From Prosopocoilus inquinatus (lineage: Eukaryota > Arthropoda > Insecta > Coleoptera > Lucanidae): a stretch of DNA of 64,000 nt. Shown one piece after another: positions 32,628-43,153 of this stretch (position 1 is the first letter of the stretch; every line of letters starts with the position of its first letter). Made by a program: the position numbers and the translations under genes. The stretch covers positions 20,687,001-20,751,000 of the forward strand of contig CM069872.1 in assembly GCA_036172665.1 (NCBI GenBank), given 5' to 3'. The notes under the pieces were generated by a model, which saw only the letters and a list, made by a program, of their open reading frames with translations, was not told where the DNA came from and ran no database searches.

Positions 32628-34741
32628 CGGAATGGGACGATTCAGCGCCGCCGTTTCATCGCCGCCGTTTCAGCGCCGCCGTTTCACCTCCGGAACGTTT
32701 CAGCGCCAGCCGTTTCATCGCCGACCCATTTCAGCGCCATGAAAAATTATATTTCGGAGATTAGGGATTAGAGGAATGGGTGATTAAAACGAAAGACCTT
32801 TTTTAACTTTAACTTTAACTACCTTTATTAAGTGCCATATTGGGAAAATATTTTCAAAGTCTGGTTACTTAGTAGATATTCTTAAATATTGGTAAATATT
32901 TTAAATATTGATTAACAGATTTTAATCAGTTATTTGATAATTGTGGGCAATTCCTCTTAAATATTCCGCTTCGGTTCTGTTGTAGTCGGTAACAATACGG
33001 AGTATGCGTTCATCTGCGTCCCGATATTTTTTTAATTTCATCTGTGGCTGATTTCCGGCCACTAATTGTTCATAGTAGGTATCCCACCCCTTTTGGACTT
33101 TGCGCAATCCATCTATAAACTTCCATATTGTTGGATGGGTCATTCCTAATTCAGATTGTAGTCGGCGATGAGCAGCTTCACAGTTGTTATTTGTACGATC
33201 ATTTCTGTTTATTGTTCGATCATACAGATTCCACATTTCTGGTGGAAACAAAGGTCGTCGTCTCCCATTTCCACGTCTATTCAAACGGCCTATGTAATTG
33301 TCTTCAAACCAGTCTATCAAAGGGTGAAGTTCGTCAGGTAACACATCATTGAGTGCATCAAGATAATTATCTAAGTGCTCAATCCTTACAAAAGCTAAGG
33401 CAATCACCATTTTTGCTTGTAAACAAAAATCTGCGTCATTATTGTAACGATTTAATAAGCCCAACTGGCCTATATGTTTTCGCATATTTTGAGATAAATG
33501 GAAGAAGCATCCTTTAATAGAAACATCTGGAAAACACTGGGCCATTGCACCAAAAGCTGCCTGTTCAAAATCACAATATATGGAAGTTGGATTTAAATTT
33601 TCTTCCACCCCTTTTATTAAATCGAACATCCTTACATACGTATTGCGTTGCTTATCCGGTAACAGGGCATAAAATATTGGTATAATTCCTCCCAACCTTT
33701 CTACCATCACTGTATATACTTGAGCAAACAATCTGGGAGCAATTGAAAATGTACCATCTGCGTACCATGTATTAGATGTCCGCAAGAGTTGAGTCCAAGT
33801 TGCTCGTCCAAAAATTAGAATTCTCGTCGGCCCTTCACCACTGTCACAAAGTAAGAAATTTTCTATAGTGTTTGGCTGTGGTACATATTGCCTGTATTCT
33901 TCGGGCAAAACCAATTCTGCCAAACTTGTAGGATCCGTAGGAGCTGCGTTTATGGCATTCCGTACACGTCTTACCACTTTCCTCAAGGCTGTGTTATTTG
34001 GAAGTACTGCTTCCGAATCTTGGGATACATTTGTTAAACAATTATTAATAACATTTATTGTCCCCTCTGCAGTATTCTCTGCCCGACGTTTAATGTTACT
34101 AACAATTTGAGCTACTTCCACTCTGGCTGCCGAAGAGGAGTGTGAATGAATATTAATTTGCTTAATAACTTCACCCGCTGTCGTATGAATTCGAGCTTTG
34201 CAGCGTCCCATTTGCTCGCAGCGCCAAAATTTAATGTCTTCGTTTGTTTTAGAGCATTTGTCAAAAGTGTATAAGAAACCATCATACACAAATTTAGCTT
34301 TTCCTCTTGAACTCACAATTGTAGCCTCCATCTTAATGGATAAATTCACAAACTTAACGTCCACTACCTTTGAAATAATTTCAAATAATGAGCAGAAAGT
34401 ACACTAACAGTTCTTTAAATACTTATTGTGTATTTGCACTATTACTAAAGGTAGTTAAATCCTAAGAATTTCCTAATAAGGTCTTTCGTTTTAATCACCC
34501 ATTCCTATAATCCCTAATCTCCGAAATTCCTCCAAGCACTTAATGGGTTAATTTTATATTTGATATTTTTAATGCCAATTTTAAGTTGTGAAACCGTATT
34601 TAGCTCATATCAAATACTTTAATTTTTCATGGCGCTGAAATGGGTCGGCGATGGAACGGCTGGCGCTGAAACGTCTCGGCGATGAAACGGCGGCGCTGAA
34701 ACGGCGGCGATGAAACGGCGGTGCTGAATCGTCCTAGACCC
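32628..34741 (-). mobile_element. MULE-1 (Mutator-like) with 9-bp target duplication
   Basis: CCCAAATGA at 32619-32627 and again at 34742-34750 flanks the element. The terminal repeats share GGACGATTCAGC and run about 115 bp as imperfect repeats of a 14-bp GC-rich unit (GCCGCCGTTTCATC/AGC). A second inverted block (about 32755-32804 and 34470-34530) carries a segment ending TCACCCATTCC and its inverse. The single gene is on minus. Size about 2.1 kb with an intact frame, so potentially autonomous. Confidence 0.88.
32922..34331 (-). CDS. MULE-1 transposase with FLYWCH zinc finger
   Basis: About 469 aa from the ATG at 34331 (MEATIVSSRGKAKFVYDGF); an upstream in-frame ATG at 34364 would add 11 residues. 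The N-terminal FLYWCH-type finger shows FVYDGFLYTF, FWRCEQMGRCKARIH and the HSHSS histidines. The MULE DDE domain shows WYADGTFSIAP (D), SIYCDFEQAAF (D), GCFFHLSQNMRKH and TNNNCEAAHRRLQ (E). The C-terminus is helical and ends YLRGIAHNYQ, a tail shared with the MULE-2 protein at 43154-44560. No stops. Its target would be the GC-rich terminal arrays of its own element. Confidence 0.92.
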   Translation of the reverse strand: MEATIVSSRGKAKFVYDGFLYTFDKCSKTNEDIKFWRCEQMGRCKARIHTTAGEVIKQINIHSHSSSAARVEVAQIVSNIKRRAENTAEGTINVINNCLTNVSQDSEAVLPNNTALRKVVRRVRNAINAAPTDPTSLAELVLPEEYRQYVPQPNTIENFLLCDSGEGPTRILIFGRATWTQLLRTSNTWYADGTFSIAPRLFAQVYTVMVERLGGIIPIFYALLPDKQRNTYVRMFDLIKGVEENLNPTSIYCDFEQAAFGAMAQCFPDVSIKGCFFHLSQNMRKHIGQLGLLNRYNNDADFCLQAKMVIALAFVRIEHLDNYLDALNDVLPDELHPLIDWFEDNYIGRLNRRGNGRRRPLFPPEMWNLYDRTINRNDRTNNNCEAAHRRLQSELGMTHPTIWKFIDGLRKVQKGWDTYYEQLVAGNQPQMKLKKYRDADERILRIVTDYNRTEAEYLRGIAHNYQITD

Positions 34742-34750
34742 CCCAAATGA

Positions 34751-35405
34751 ATTCCCTTTACAGATATCAAACAATAATCTCCGTACATGTTTTGTTTTGT
34801 TACCACGAATGTGTTTCTTGTTGTCGTGATGCTTGAAGACTTCTTGGTCGAAGGTGACCATTTTATCTTAAGATGTGTTCAACTTTTGCTAGGCTTAACA
34901 GATGCCTTCATATCAACAAAGTCCTGCAGTCCTTTGTTACATCGTAGAAGCTTCAAGACTGACTTTAGGTTGCGGTTCAACGTCTTTTGTCGTAACCCAT
35001 ATCTTTTAATTCATGGAACAAAATTTGTGTTTTAGTGTAAGCATTAAGCGAATTCATTCATGTACACGCGACCGTTCGGTGCATTGGTTACAGTCTTTTT
35101 CATTGGAAAAACTCATAACTAATTATAAAGTGATTTTTGTTGATTTGTGCAAGTTGTGACTTCAAAAAGGAATGAATTTTTCATAACGAGAGTTTTTCCC
35201 CGTCCATCTACTCTGAATTTCTATTTGTATGTTGTATTGGTGCAGGACCTTGTGGTAAATCTTCTCAGTATGATGCAAGTCTTCGAAATGCCGCCCTTTA
35301 TGTTTTTTTTAATAACCTTCGATTGCATTTTAAAGAAAAAACTGCACAAAATTTACGAATATTATTTTTATTTAGGAAAATAAATATAATAGTTACAATT
35401 ACCTA
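34751..35405. other. Unassigned interval
   Basis: No recognisable gene. It probably contains the 3' end of hAT-3, but I could not pair terminal repeats. Confidence 0.35.
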
Positions 35406-37832
35406 CTACAATTTTACCCTTCTAACTTTAATTTTAGCAAATTCGTCAATTAGGAATGTGTAGTCTAGAGTGGCAGCCAGTGTAGATTCAATAGAAATTA
35501 ATGACAGATTTCTAAGTTTTGTTTGGCTTATTGAACTTCTTAAGTAATGTTTTATTAATTTTAATTTCGAAAAACTTCTTTCTCCACTAGCTACAGAGAC
35601 AGGAAGTGTTAATAAAATTCTCAGAGCTACAGCAATATTCGGATACAAAGTAATTAAGTTATTTTGGGACAAATAATTTAAAACATCGAAAGGGTTCATA
35701 GAATACGGTAGCATGCGAGACACATCACGTAATTCTTCTTGAAGATCACTTGCATTTATGTCTGATTCATTTTCGACCGAAAGTATTGACTGGAGACCGT
35801 TACAATAATTTTCTAATGTTTTATCATCTGTACCTTTGAGTTTGAAAATGTCATATAAAAACTGAAAATTTTTGCTATGTGTTTCTAGAAGTGTGAATCG
35901 TTCATTCAGAGAATTAAGAGTAATGTCAAGCATGTAATAGAAAAAGTTTATTTTAAATTTATTTTCCTCTGTTAAGGGTTCATCAATAGCTTCATAGTCA
36001 AACTGACGGTTTTTTCTTCTGGCTCTAACTTCAGTTTCGGCAGGAAATTCTGTAGTGCATTCAAGATTCTGTGCAATCTCATTAGCAGCAATTTTCATTT
36101 GTTCATAACCAGATTGTCTATAAGTTTTCACCTTTTGTATGGTGTCTGATAACATTCTTACGCAATCTGACAAATTTATAGTTACAGATTGCAATAGTTT
36201 CGAGACTGAATTTATTTCAAATAAAATATCGTACCAAAGAATTACACCGCATAGAAACTTGTAATTTTTAATATTTCTTGCTAACCCTTTTGCTTTAACT
36301 TTAATTTCTGCATCTATGTTGACGTTTTCTATCATATGAAATAATGCATCATAGATTTCGCAAAGTTGAAATCGTAAAGGTCTTAACGCGTCTACTCTAC
36401 TTGACCACCTAGTAGCACTCAATGGTTTTAGAGTTAATTGTGAAACATATTTTTTTAACACTTCCCAACGCTTTGTAGAACCAGAAAAAAAAGTGTAAAG
36501 TTCTTGTACAACAGAAAAAAAAGTTATTGTTTCTGTAGAAGATGCTGCATCATTCACAACTAGGTTTAAAGAATGGCATGCGCAGGGCACATAAAACGCC
36601 CTTGGATATTTTTCAAATATTCTATTTTGTACACCCTTCCTTATTCCTTTCATATTAGCTCCGTTGTCGTAGCCTTGCCCTCTAAGCCATTTTAAGTCAA
36701 AACCTAACTTACCCAAATGTGTTAGAATAAGTTCTGTCAAACCCTTTCCGGTTGAGTCACTAGCTTCAAAAAAGCCAATAAAGAATTCTTCAATTTCATA
36801 TTTATCTTGAGTGGAATTAAAAGCGACAACTCTTATTGTTAATGATAGCTGTTCAATATGACTTACGTCTGGGATACAATCTGCGATTATCGAAAAATAT
36901 TTAGCGATTTTTGTTACATCGACAATTTTGTTTAAAATTGTATTTCCCATCAAATTTATCAATTCATCTGGTATATTATTGCTTAGATAAGTCACAGACC
37001 ATTTATCAGACTCGCGTTGAACTCTCCTGATATGTTCTTCCATAATTGGATCAAATTCGGAAAGCAATTCTACCAATTTTAGGAAGATTCCGTTATTAGC
37101 CTGAAACAAATGTTCAGTTGTTCCACGAAAAGCTAAACATCGTGAGGCCAATAGTCTAATTATTGAAATAATTCTTTTTAGAACTCCTCTCCAATGCTGA
37201 ATTTCCATATCCATAATTCGTTGATATTCAGCGTCAATAGTTTTTTTTTGCTTTAATCGAATGTCCAATTCTTTCCATGCTCTAAAAGCATTTCTATGAT
37301 TTACAGACTTTTCGTGCATTGTGAGAGCTCTTATAAGATTTCCCCAGTCAGAATAGCCTTTTTTGGGCCAGTCGCTAATACTAGACGAATTATTATCAAA
37401 TAATATACAACAAAAGCAAAAAACGGCATCATTTGTAACAGAGTAAATCAACCAACTTCTCTCAACGACTTCACCATTGCTCAACACTTTTAAATAATGC
37501 GAGGGCGAAAATCTGCGCCTTCCTTTATTAATAGGAAACTCGAATTCTTTAATTTGATGTGGACCCCTCTCAACCAATATTTGACGAGTTTCGGATGACA
37601 TGCAGAAAGGATTCCATAATGCAGGATCAGAAGGAATCAGCTGGCTGTCACTGCCACTGCTACCCGGCTCTTGATGAATTTCTGATGGTGTTATTTCTTG
37701 GTTTCTTTCCACAACTTCTGGAATTGATTGGAGCGGCACTGAGTTTTTATTTTCCAAATCCAGAGTGGTTACTGTTGATGTGGATGCGGACGGTTCCTCT
37801 AAACAGGACTGTTGTACCAAGAATTCCTTCAT
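35406..37832 (-). CDS. hAT-3 transposase (DUF4371/ZMYM1-like)
   Basis: An 808-codon open frame on minus. Order: low-complexity start, TTF-type zinc finger (WLIYSVTNDAVFCFCCILF), DUF4371/hAT core (YFSIIADCIPDVSHIEQLSL, LRGQGYDNGANMKGIRKG, VPCACHSLNLVVNDAASS), SATRWSSRVDALRPL, a long helical insertion and the hAT dimerisation domain (LPVSVASGERSFSKLKLIKHY, RNLSLISIES). Relatives of this group begin with a basic peptide. Here the upstream in-frame sequence at about 37901-37850 encodes MSGSQYKKKRLKKEEQ followed by a TAA. So either translation starts at 37832 without that peptide, or one nonsense mutation has hit an otherwise intact gene. TIRs not identified. Confidence 0.85.
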   Translation of the reverse strand: MKEFLVQQSCLEEPSASTSTVTTLDLENKNSVPLQSIPEVVERNQEITPSEIHQEPGSSGSDSQLIPSDPALWNPFCMSSETRQILVERGPHQIKEFEFPINKGRRRFSPSHYLKVLSNGEVVERSWLIYSVTNDAVFCFCCILFDNNSSSISDWPKKGYSDWGNLIRALTMHEKSVNHRNAFRAWKELDIRLKQKKTIDAEYQRIMDMEIQHWRGVLKRIISIIRLLASRCLAFRGTTEHLFQANNGIFLKLVELLSEFDPIMEEHIRRVQRESDKWSVTYLSNNIPDELINLMGNTILNKIVDVTKIAKYFSIIADCIPDVSHIEQLSLTIRVVAFNSTQDKYEIEEFFIGFFEASDSTGKGLTELILTHLGKLGFDLKWLRGQGYDNGANMKGIRKGVQNRIFEKYPRAFYVPCACHSLNLVVNDAASSTETITFFSVVQELYTFFSGSTKRWEVLKKYVSQLTLKPLSATRWSSRVDALRPLRFQLCEIYDALFHMIENVNIDAEIKVKAKGLARNIKNYKFLCGVILWYDILFEINSVSKLLQSVTINLSDCVRMLSDTIQKVKTYRQSGYEQMKIAANEIAQNLECTTEFPAETEVRARRKNRQFDYEAIDEPLTEENKFKINFFYYMLDITLNSLNERFTLLETHSKNFQFLYDIFKLKGTDDKTLENYCNGLQSILSVENESDINASDLQEELRDVSRMLPYSMNPFDVLNYLSQNNLITLYPNIAVALRILLTLPVSVASGERSFSKLKLIKHYLRSSISQTKLRNLSLISIESTLAATLDYTFLIDEFAKIKVRRVKL

Positions 37833-37901
37833 AACGTAGCTTAACTGTTTTTATTGTTCCTCTTTCTTTAAACGCTTCTTTTTGTATTGACTTCCAGACA
37901 T

Positions 37902-38600
37902 TTTTTTCTTTTTATGTTCCATACTCTAATAAAAATATTAAATAATCATACATTGGCAAACATTTTAAACGTGTGATGCACTCAGTCCATGCAAATCCTA
38001 CCTTTTTAATTCGAAGCCGCAGAGCCACAACACAATCACTTTCAATGATAATAAGTAACTTGCTACTTCTGGAGACAAACTAACATTAAAGTCAAATATT
38101 GTGAATAATTTTAAGAACTATCAACACGTAACACGTGCAAATGTCTTTTGTGATAATTGCCGCCTCAGCTTTTATGAACGGCCGCGCGGTATACTACAAA
38201 CAAAAATAATGGCTTAGCGCATTTTTCGACCAGCGCTCGCCAACAATGCACTTTTCCAGAATCCGATATCAAAGGGTACCGAAAGTTTAGGCAGAGGAAC
38301 GTGTTAAATCATAAATCGTATACATCAATATCAGAATAACATAGAAAAGCGATGCTTAAAGATTTTTAATTACTGAAAATTTAAAATTCTATTTTGATAT
38401 CCCTGCTTATGATGCCGCCTGATGCGGCCGCGTATCATAGCACGGCACGGCCCTGTATTGGTGCTCCGTGCCAATCACGACCGGTTTAGCGGTCATTCAT
38501 CGATGACAAAAACTTTTGTTTTTATCAAAATAAGTAAATTCCATATTTTTGATAACCCATCAAAATTGCCTATAAAACACGGAAAACAAAAAAGGGTCAA
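37902..38600. other. Unassigned interval
   Basis: No recognisable gene. A GC-rich patch at 38410-38480 contains an inverted GGCACGG/CCGTGCC pair that could be an element end, but no partner was found. Confidence 0.35.
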
Positions 38601-39913
38601 CATTACGTACCAAACACAAAAGTAGTCCCGGCTGTAGGAGATGTAATAATTTCGAAGATTCTATGACGATAATGAATAAATTTCATAAGAAACTATTTCA
38701 GTGCGATGGCTGTAAGAATGACATCTGTACGGAATGTGGAAAACCTAGCGCTTCTGAACAACGGTGTTTAACATTAAAAGAAAAAAGACTATTCTTCTTT
38801 TGTGAAAACTGCTCTTCGAATTTATATATTGACAATGAGATTCAGGTAACGTTGGATGAAGATAGGAGGACCATTGCATCACAGCAAGAAGAATTATGTG
38901 CACTGCAGAAGAAAATTGCTGAAGTACAAAGCATGCATCAAACCTTTTTGGAAGATTCTTTAAATATGGAGGACTCGCTAAATAGAAAAATAAGTGAGTT
39001 CACTAGGAAAAATGATTCAACTCAAAGAGCTCTAAATTTGAAGAAAAGCATTAAGACTCAAACAGAGGCGCTCGAGAGAAAAGATAAGCACACGCAACAC
39101 TGGATACAACTAGAGGATAAAGAGGTACAGCACGACTTAATAGTATCTAGCAACTTAATTCGTAATTCATCACAAACGCAAACTTCTTCTCCACAAGTAA
39201 TTAACAAAGAAGCTCAAACAACTTACTGTTATGGTAGTGAGGTTCTCTTGCCGGAATATAGTCAAATTGAAGTAAACATTACCGCTAAGGTTGTATCTAT
39301 AAACGAAAATCTATTAGAGACTGACAAACCGCTAAAAAAGGTTTTAATATTGAGTGACAGCCATGGCCGGAATGTAAGTTCTTACTTTAAGGAGAAATTA
39401 CCAGTGGTATCAATTACAGGATTAGTAAAACCTAACGCCAAAATTCACAATATAGTAGAAAACTTAGAACAATTGGTAAGGGAATATAGGAAATCGGACT
39501 TCATTTATTTAATTGCCGGAACCAATGATATTAACGAATGCTATGACAGTGAACGCATCAGTCAATTAATTAAAAGCTTTGAGGTTGTGATGAAAAAAAC
39601 TACTCAAACTAATATAGTCATTTCTACTATTCCATTTAGATGCCATGATGAAATATCAAACAAAATCATTGAGCACATTAATTATAAATTATATTACTTG
39701 GCCAAAAAATATGATCACGCTCATATACTCTGTGTAAATAACATTATTACCATTAACGACTACTCTCATGACGGGATTCACCTAAGAGCACGAGCAAAAG
39801 GCTATATTTCTAGCATCATCCACAATGTCATGGTCAGCTCAAATAGCCTGCAAGTTACAGACTCCTTAGAAGAATCTGAATCTTTTTTATACCCGAACAG
39901 TTACTTTTATTAA
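38600..39913 (+). CDS. LINE-C ORF1: zinc-finger, coiled coil and SGNH esterase
   Basis: The first ATG in frame is at 38663 (416 aa), but the frame is open from about 38576 and encodes a CRRCNNFEDS pair that belongs to the PHD-like finger continued as CDGCKNDICTEC and CENC. The true start is therefore probably lost or upstream. Then comes a coiled coil (about residues 65-120, QEELCALQKKIAEVQ) and a C-terminal SGNH hydrolase: LILSDSHGRN (nucleophile Ser), AGTNDIN, SHDGIHLRARAKG (Asp-His). CR1/L2-type LINEs carry such esterase ORF1 proteins, thought to act on lipids or as RNA-binding accessories. ORF2 follows after about 10 bp. Confidence 0.85.
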   Translation, partial: TLRTKHKSSPGCRRCNNFEDSMTIMNKFHKKLFQCDGCKNDICTECGKPSASEQRCLTLKEKRLFFFCENCSSNLYIDNEIQVTLDEDRRTIASQQEELCALQKKIAEVQSMHQTFLEDSLNMEDSLNRKISEFTRKNDSTQRALNLKKSIKTQTEALERKDKHTQHWIQLEDKEVQHDLIVSSNLIRNSSQTQTSSPQVINKEAQTTYCYGSEVLLPEYSQIEVNITAKVVSINENLLETDKPLKKVLILSDSHGRNVSSYFKEKLPVVSITGLVKPNAKIHNIVENLEQLVREYRKSDFIYLIAGTNDINECYDSERISQLIKSFEVVMKKTTQTNIVISTIPFRCHDEISNKIIEHINYKLYYLAKKYDHAHILCVNNIITINDYSHDGIHLRARAKGYISSIIHNVMVSSNSLQVTDSLEESESFLYPNSYFY

Positions 39914-42596
39914 ATATACAATCAGTGGGTAATAAACAGAACGAACTTTTTGCATTACTTAGTAACAATAATATGCCTAGTGTTGTTTGTCTAACGGAAC
40001 ATTGGCTTGACTCTCATCAACCATTGATAGTGGAGGGATACAGTGTCGCGTCGATCTATAAAAGAAAACATCACAAACATGGTGGATCAGCTACCCTAGC
40101 CTTGGAGAATATTGCCTTTATGAATATCGCTCGGTTTGACCACTTGTCTTCAGACTTAGATTTCGAACTATGCTGTGTATATTTTAACAAACTAAAAGTA
40201 TCTGTTGTATGTATTTACCGGTCTCCCACTGGTTGTTTTAATGTGTTTTTATCAAAGCTAGAAGAATTACTGTCAAAATTTAATGTAATGGAACATATCA
40301 TTTTAGTAGGGAACTTCAATGTTGATTATAATGGAAACTCCTCTAATAGAGAGGAACTCGTTCGTTTACTTGATCTTTATAATTTAAAAATGCATGTCAG
40401 AGGATACACAAGAATTACTGACACTTCGGTATCCACAATTGATTATATTTGTACTAATTTACATACATTTAAGGTTTTAGTCGACGTTTTTCATTCCGGA
40501 TTGTCTGATCATGAAACATTATTGCTTTCCTTTAGTGACTCCACAGTTATAGACACTTTACTAGTGTTGTAAATTGGATTATTAACCGGATTATTACGGT
40601 TAATTATCCGGTTAATAACCCCCGGTAAATTACGTTATTTACCTGTGGTTATTTATTTTGATTTTGGCGCAAATTCTTTTAATTCTTTTGCATTTAAACT
40701 TTTTAAAGTTTTTTTTTTTATTTTTAACGATTAGTGGAGTCAAATTGACGATATTTTATAAGACGTTATAAATGTTAATAAAACGGAAAACGGAAAGGAA
40801 AATCTGAAATACAATAATTTACAAAGTGCACTCGTTATTTTTGCATCGAAGGTTATGGATATAGAAACTTTCTCGAAATTCCACACACATTTTACCTTAT
40901 TGTCCACCGTAGGGAGGAAGTTCTATTACTTTCAGCTGTAATTATCATAATACTTTATAAGATCATAACATAACCTTTAAATTATTAGAAAATCATTTTT
41001 AAGCTTTCAATTGACACGTAAAATTGAAGACAATATAAATTCATGCATGCATTCATACTGTTTAATTTACCGGTAAATTTAGTCAATTATATAATATACC
41101 GGTAAATTTACTAAAAACTAAAAAATATCGTACGTTTAATGTGAGAAATTGCATATGCTTCGAAAACGAATGTGAACTAATAAATTGGAATAATATAACA
41201 ATAGGATCACTTGATGATAAATTTGGTTATTTTATCGATACCCTGATTAAACTGGTAAATAAACACTTTCCAATTAGAAGCCTAAAATATAAAACTAAAA
41301 AACACTGGTTAACAAGTGGAATTAAAACGGCGATAAAAAATAAAAGAGCACTATCGTACCTGAAAAAGTGGTTCACTGATAAATGGTTTCATGACTATTT
41401 GAAACAATATAAATATTGCCTCAAGAAAACTATAAAACTTTCCAAACAATCAACAAATTCCGGACGTATTAAGCAATCCTTGAATAACGCTAAAGAATTG
41501 TGGAAAATCGTTAATGAATTAGTGGGTACTGCGAGAGCTTCAGCAGGAAAAAGTATTCAAATTAGTGTCAATAACCAAGTTATAGATGATTCAAATAAAG
41601 TTGCTGATTACCTTAATCAATATTTCTGTTCTATTGCTACGGATATCATATCTGAAATTAAACCTCCTACTGCCCCTACCTCTTTTGCTAATTACACTCC
41701 TTGCAACAGCTTCTTTTTTACCCTTACTAATGTGCATGAAATACGCTCCATTCTTTTAAGCCTCAAAAATACACAATCAACAGGGATCGACGGTATTCCC
41801 TTAAAAATTATCTATTGTCTTCCTGAACGGATGATGAATGTTCTTGCCGATCTAATAAATATCTCGTTTCATGAATATTTCCTTCTTGTCTAAAAGTAGC
41901 AGTAGTTACTCCCATACATAAAGGAGGCTCTGCTCTTGGCTGCTCCAATTTTAGGCCAATATCTCTTTTATCAGTTTTCTCGAAAATCATTGAGTCTATT
42001 GCCAAAATCAGAGTTATTAATTATCTGAATACACATAAATTAATTGCTTCCTCACAATTTGGGTTCCAATCAGAGAAGAGTACGCAAGATGCCTGTTTTG
42101 ATCTGCTTTCCTATACTTACGAATACTTAAATGCAGGAAGTTGTGTAGCTTCAGTCTTCTGTGACCTAGCCAAAGCCTTTGACTGTGTCACTGACTCTAT
42201 TCTCTTACAAAAGTTATCCTCAATGGGCTTTCGAGGTACAACTCTAAAATGGTTTTCATCCTATTTAAACGAACGCTCTCAAAGGGTACAGGTAAATAAT
42301 GGCAACGATCTCGGCACCTCCAGTTTATTATATTTAAAACATGGGGTACCCCAAGGATCAATCTTGGGTCCTATCTTATTTCTTATTTATATAAATGACC
42401 TGGCTAAAGTCAATATGAGTGCTAGGGCCACTTTGTTTGCGGTGACACGTCTTTCACGTGGCACGCATCTAGTATTGAATGCTTGGAAAATAGAATTAAC
42501 AATGATTTATCTGCAATTCAAATGTGGTTTGATAGTAACACACTATCACTTAATTTAAATAAAACTAAATTAATTCTTTATAACAGCCATAGGGGT
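39914..42596 (+). pseudogene. LINE-C ORF2: endonuclease and reverse transcriptase, broken
   Basis: The APE-type endonuclease lies at about 39925-40560 (CLTEHWLD, YRSPTG, VGNFNVD, TIDYICTN, SDHETLLL). The GDFN motif reads GNFN, which removes a catalytic aspartate. A 543-bp insertion (40564-41106) interrupts the frame, which is restored exactly when it is removed with one TTTACTA (DTLL|KTKKYRTF). The linker and RT follow, with a one-base shift near 41885 and the palm motifs [40 protein letters not shown]. At the catalytic box the frame shifts (ATLFA then TRLSRG), apparently from a 2-base loss in FADD. It ends NKTKLILYNSH where Harbinger-3 begins. Confidence 0.85.
40564..41106. mobile_element. 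543-bp non-autonomous insertion in LINE-C
   Basis: Flanked by TTTACTA at 40557-40563 and 41107-41113. It is AT-rich, without a protein. Both ends are rich in CCGG/GGTAAA motifs (TTAACCGGATTATTACGG near the left end; ACCGGTAAATTTA twice near the right end). A 7-bp duplication, or 8 bp with one mismatch (CTTTACTA/ATTTACTA), would suit a hAT-type MITE. Restoration of the host reading frame supports the exact limits. Confidence 0.75.
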
Positions 42597-43153
42597 CTAT
42601 TCTGTACCGAAGTTGTTAAAATTAACGTCATGTTAATTTGAAGGTTGATGTTAAAAATATTTTAACACCATTTTGGTATTCTGTACGATCACTTACGTTA
42701 AAATTTTAACAGCTTGGTGTTAAAATGAAGCATTTCCATGTTAAAATAAACGACACCTAAAGAGATGCCGTTAATTTTAAACAGCAAAGGTTAAGTACAA
42801 GGAATATAAGGTAAATAATAGGTATTTCTTGGTAGAGGAATTGAAAATAGGGATATACGACAAAAAGACGCGGATATTTGGACGCGGGACAAAAAGACGC
42901 GGCAAAAAGGACGCGAAAAAAAGGACGCATGCGACAAAAAGACGCGTATGAAAAGGACGCACCGCAATCGGCTTTTTTGCGCTTGATATAATTTAAACAT
43001 ACAGAAGTGCCTTCACACTTTATCCAGGCTTAGGACTGGCAGCGTAAAAAGCTGGCGTGTTTCCACATTTTTAAATTTTTTAATTGTTTTAATTTTTTTT
43101 GTTTTGATTTTTAATTTTTTTTGTTTTTATATTGTTAATAAGTTTTTTTAATA

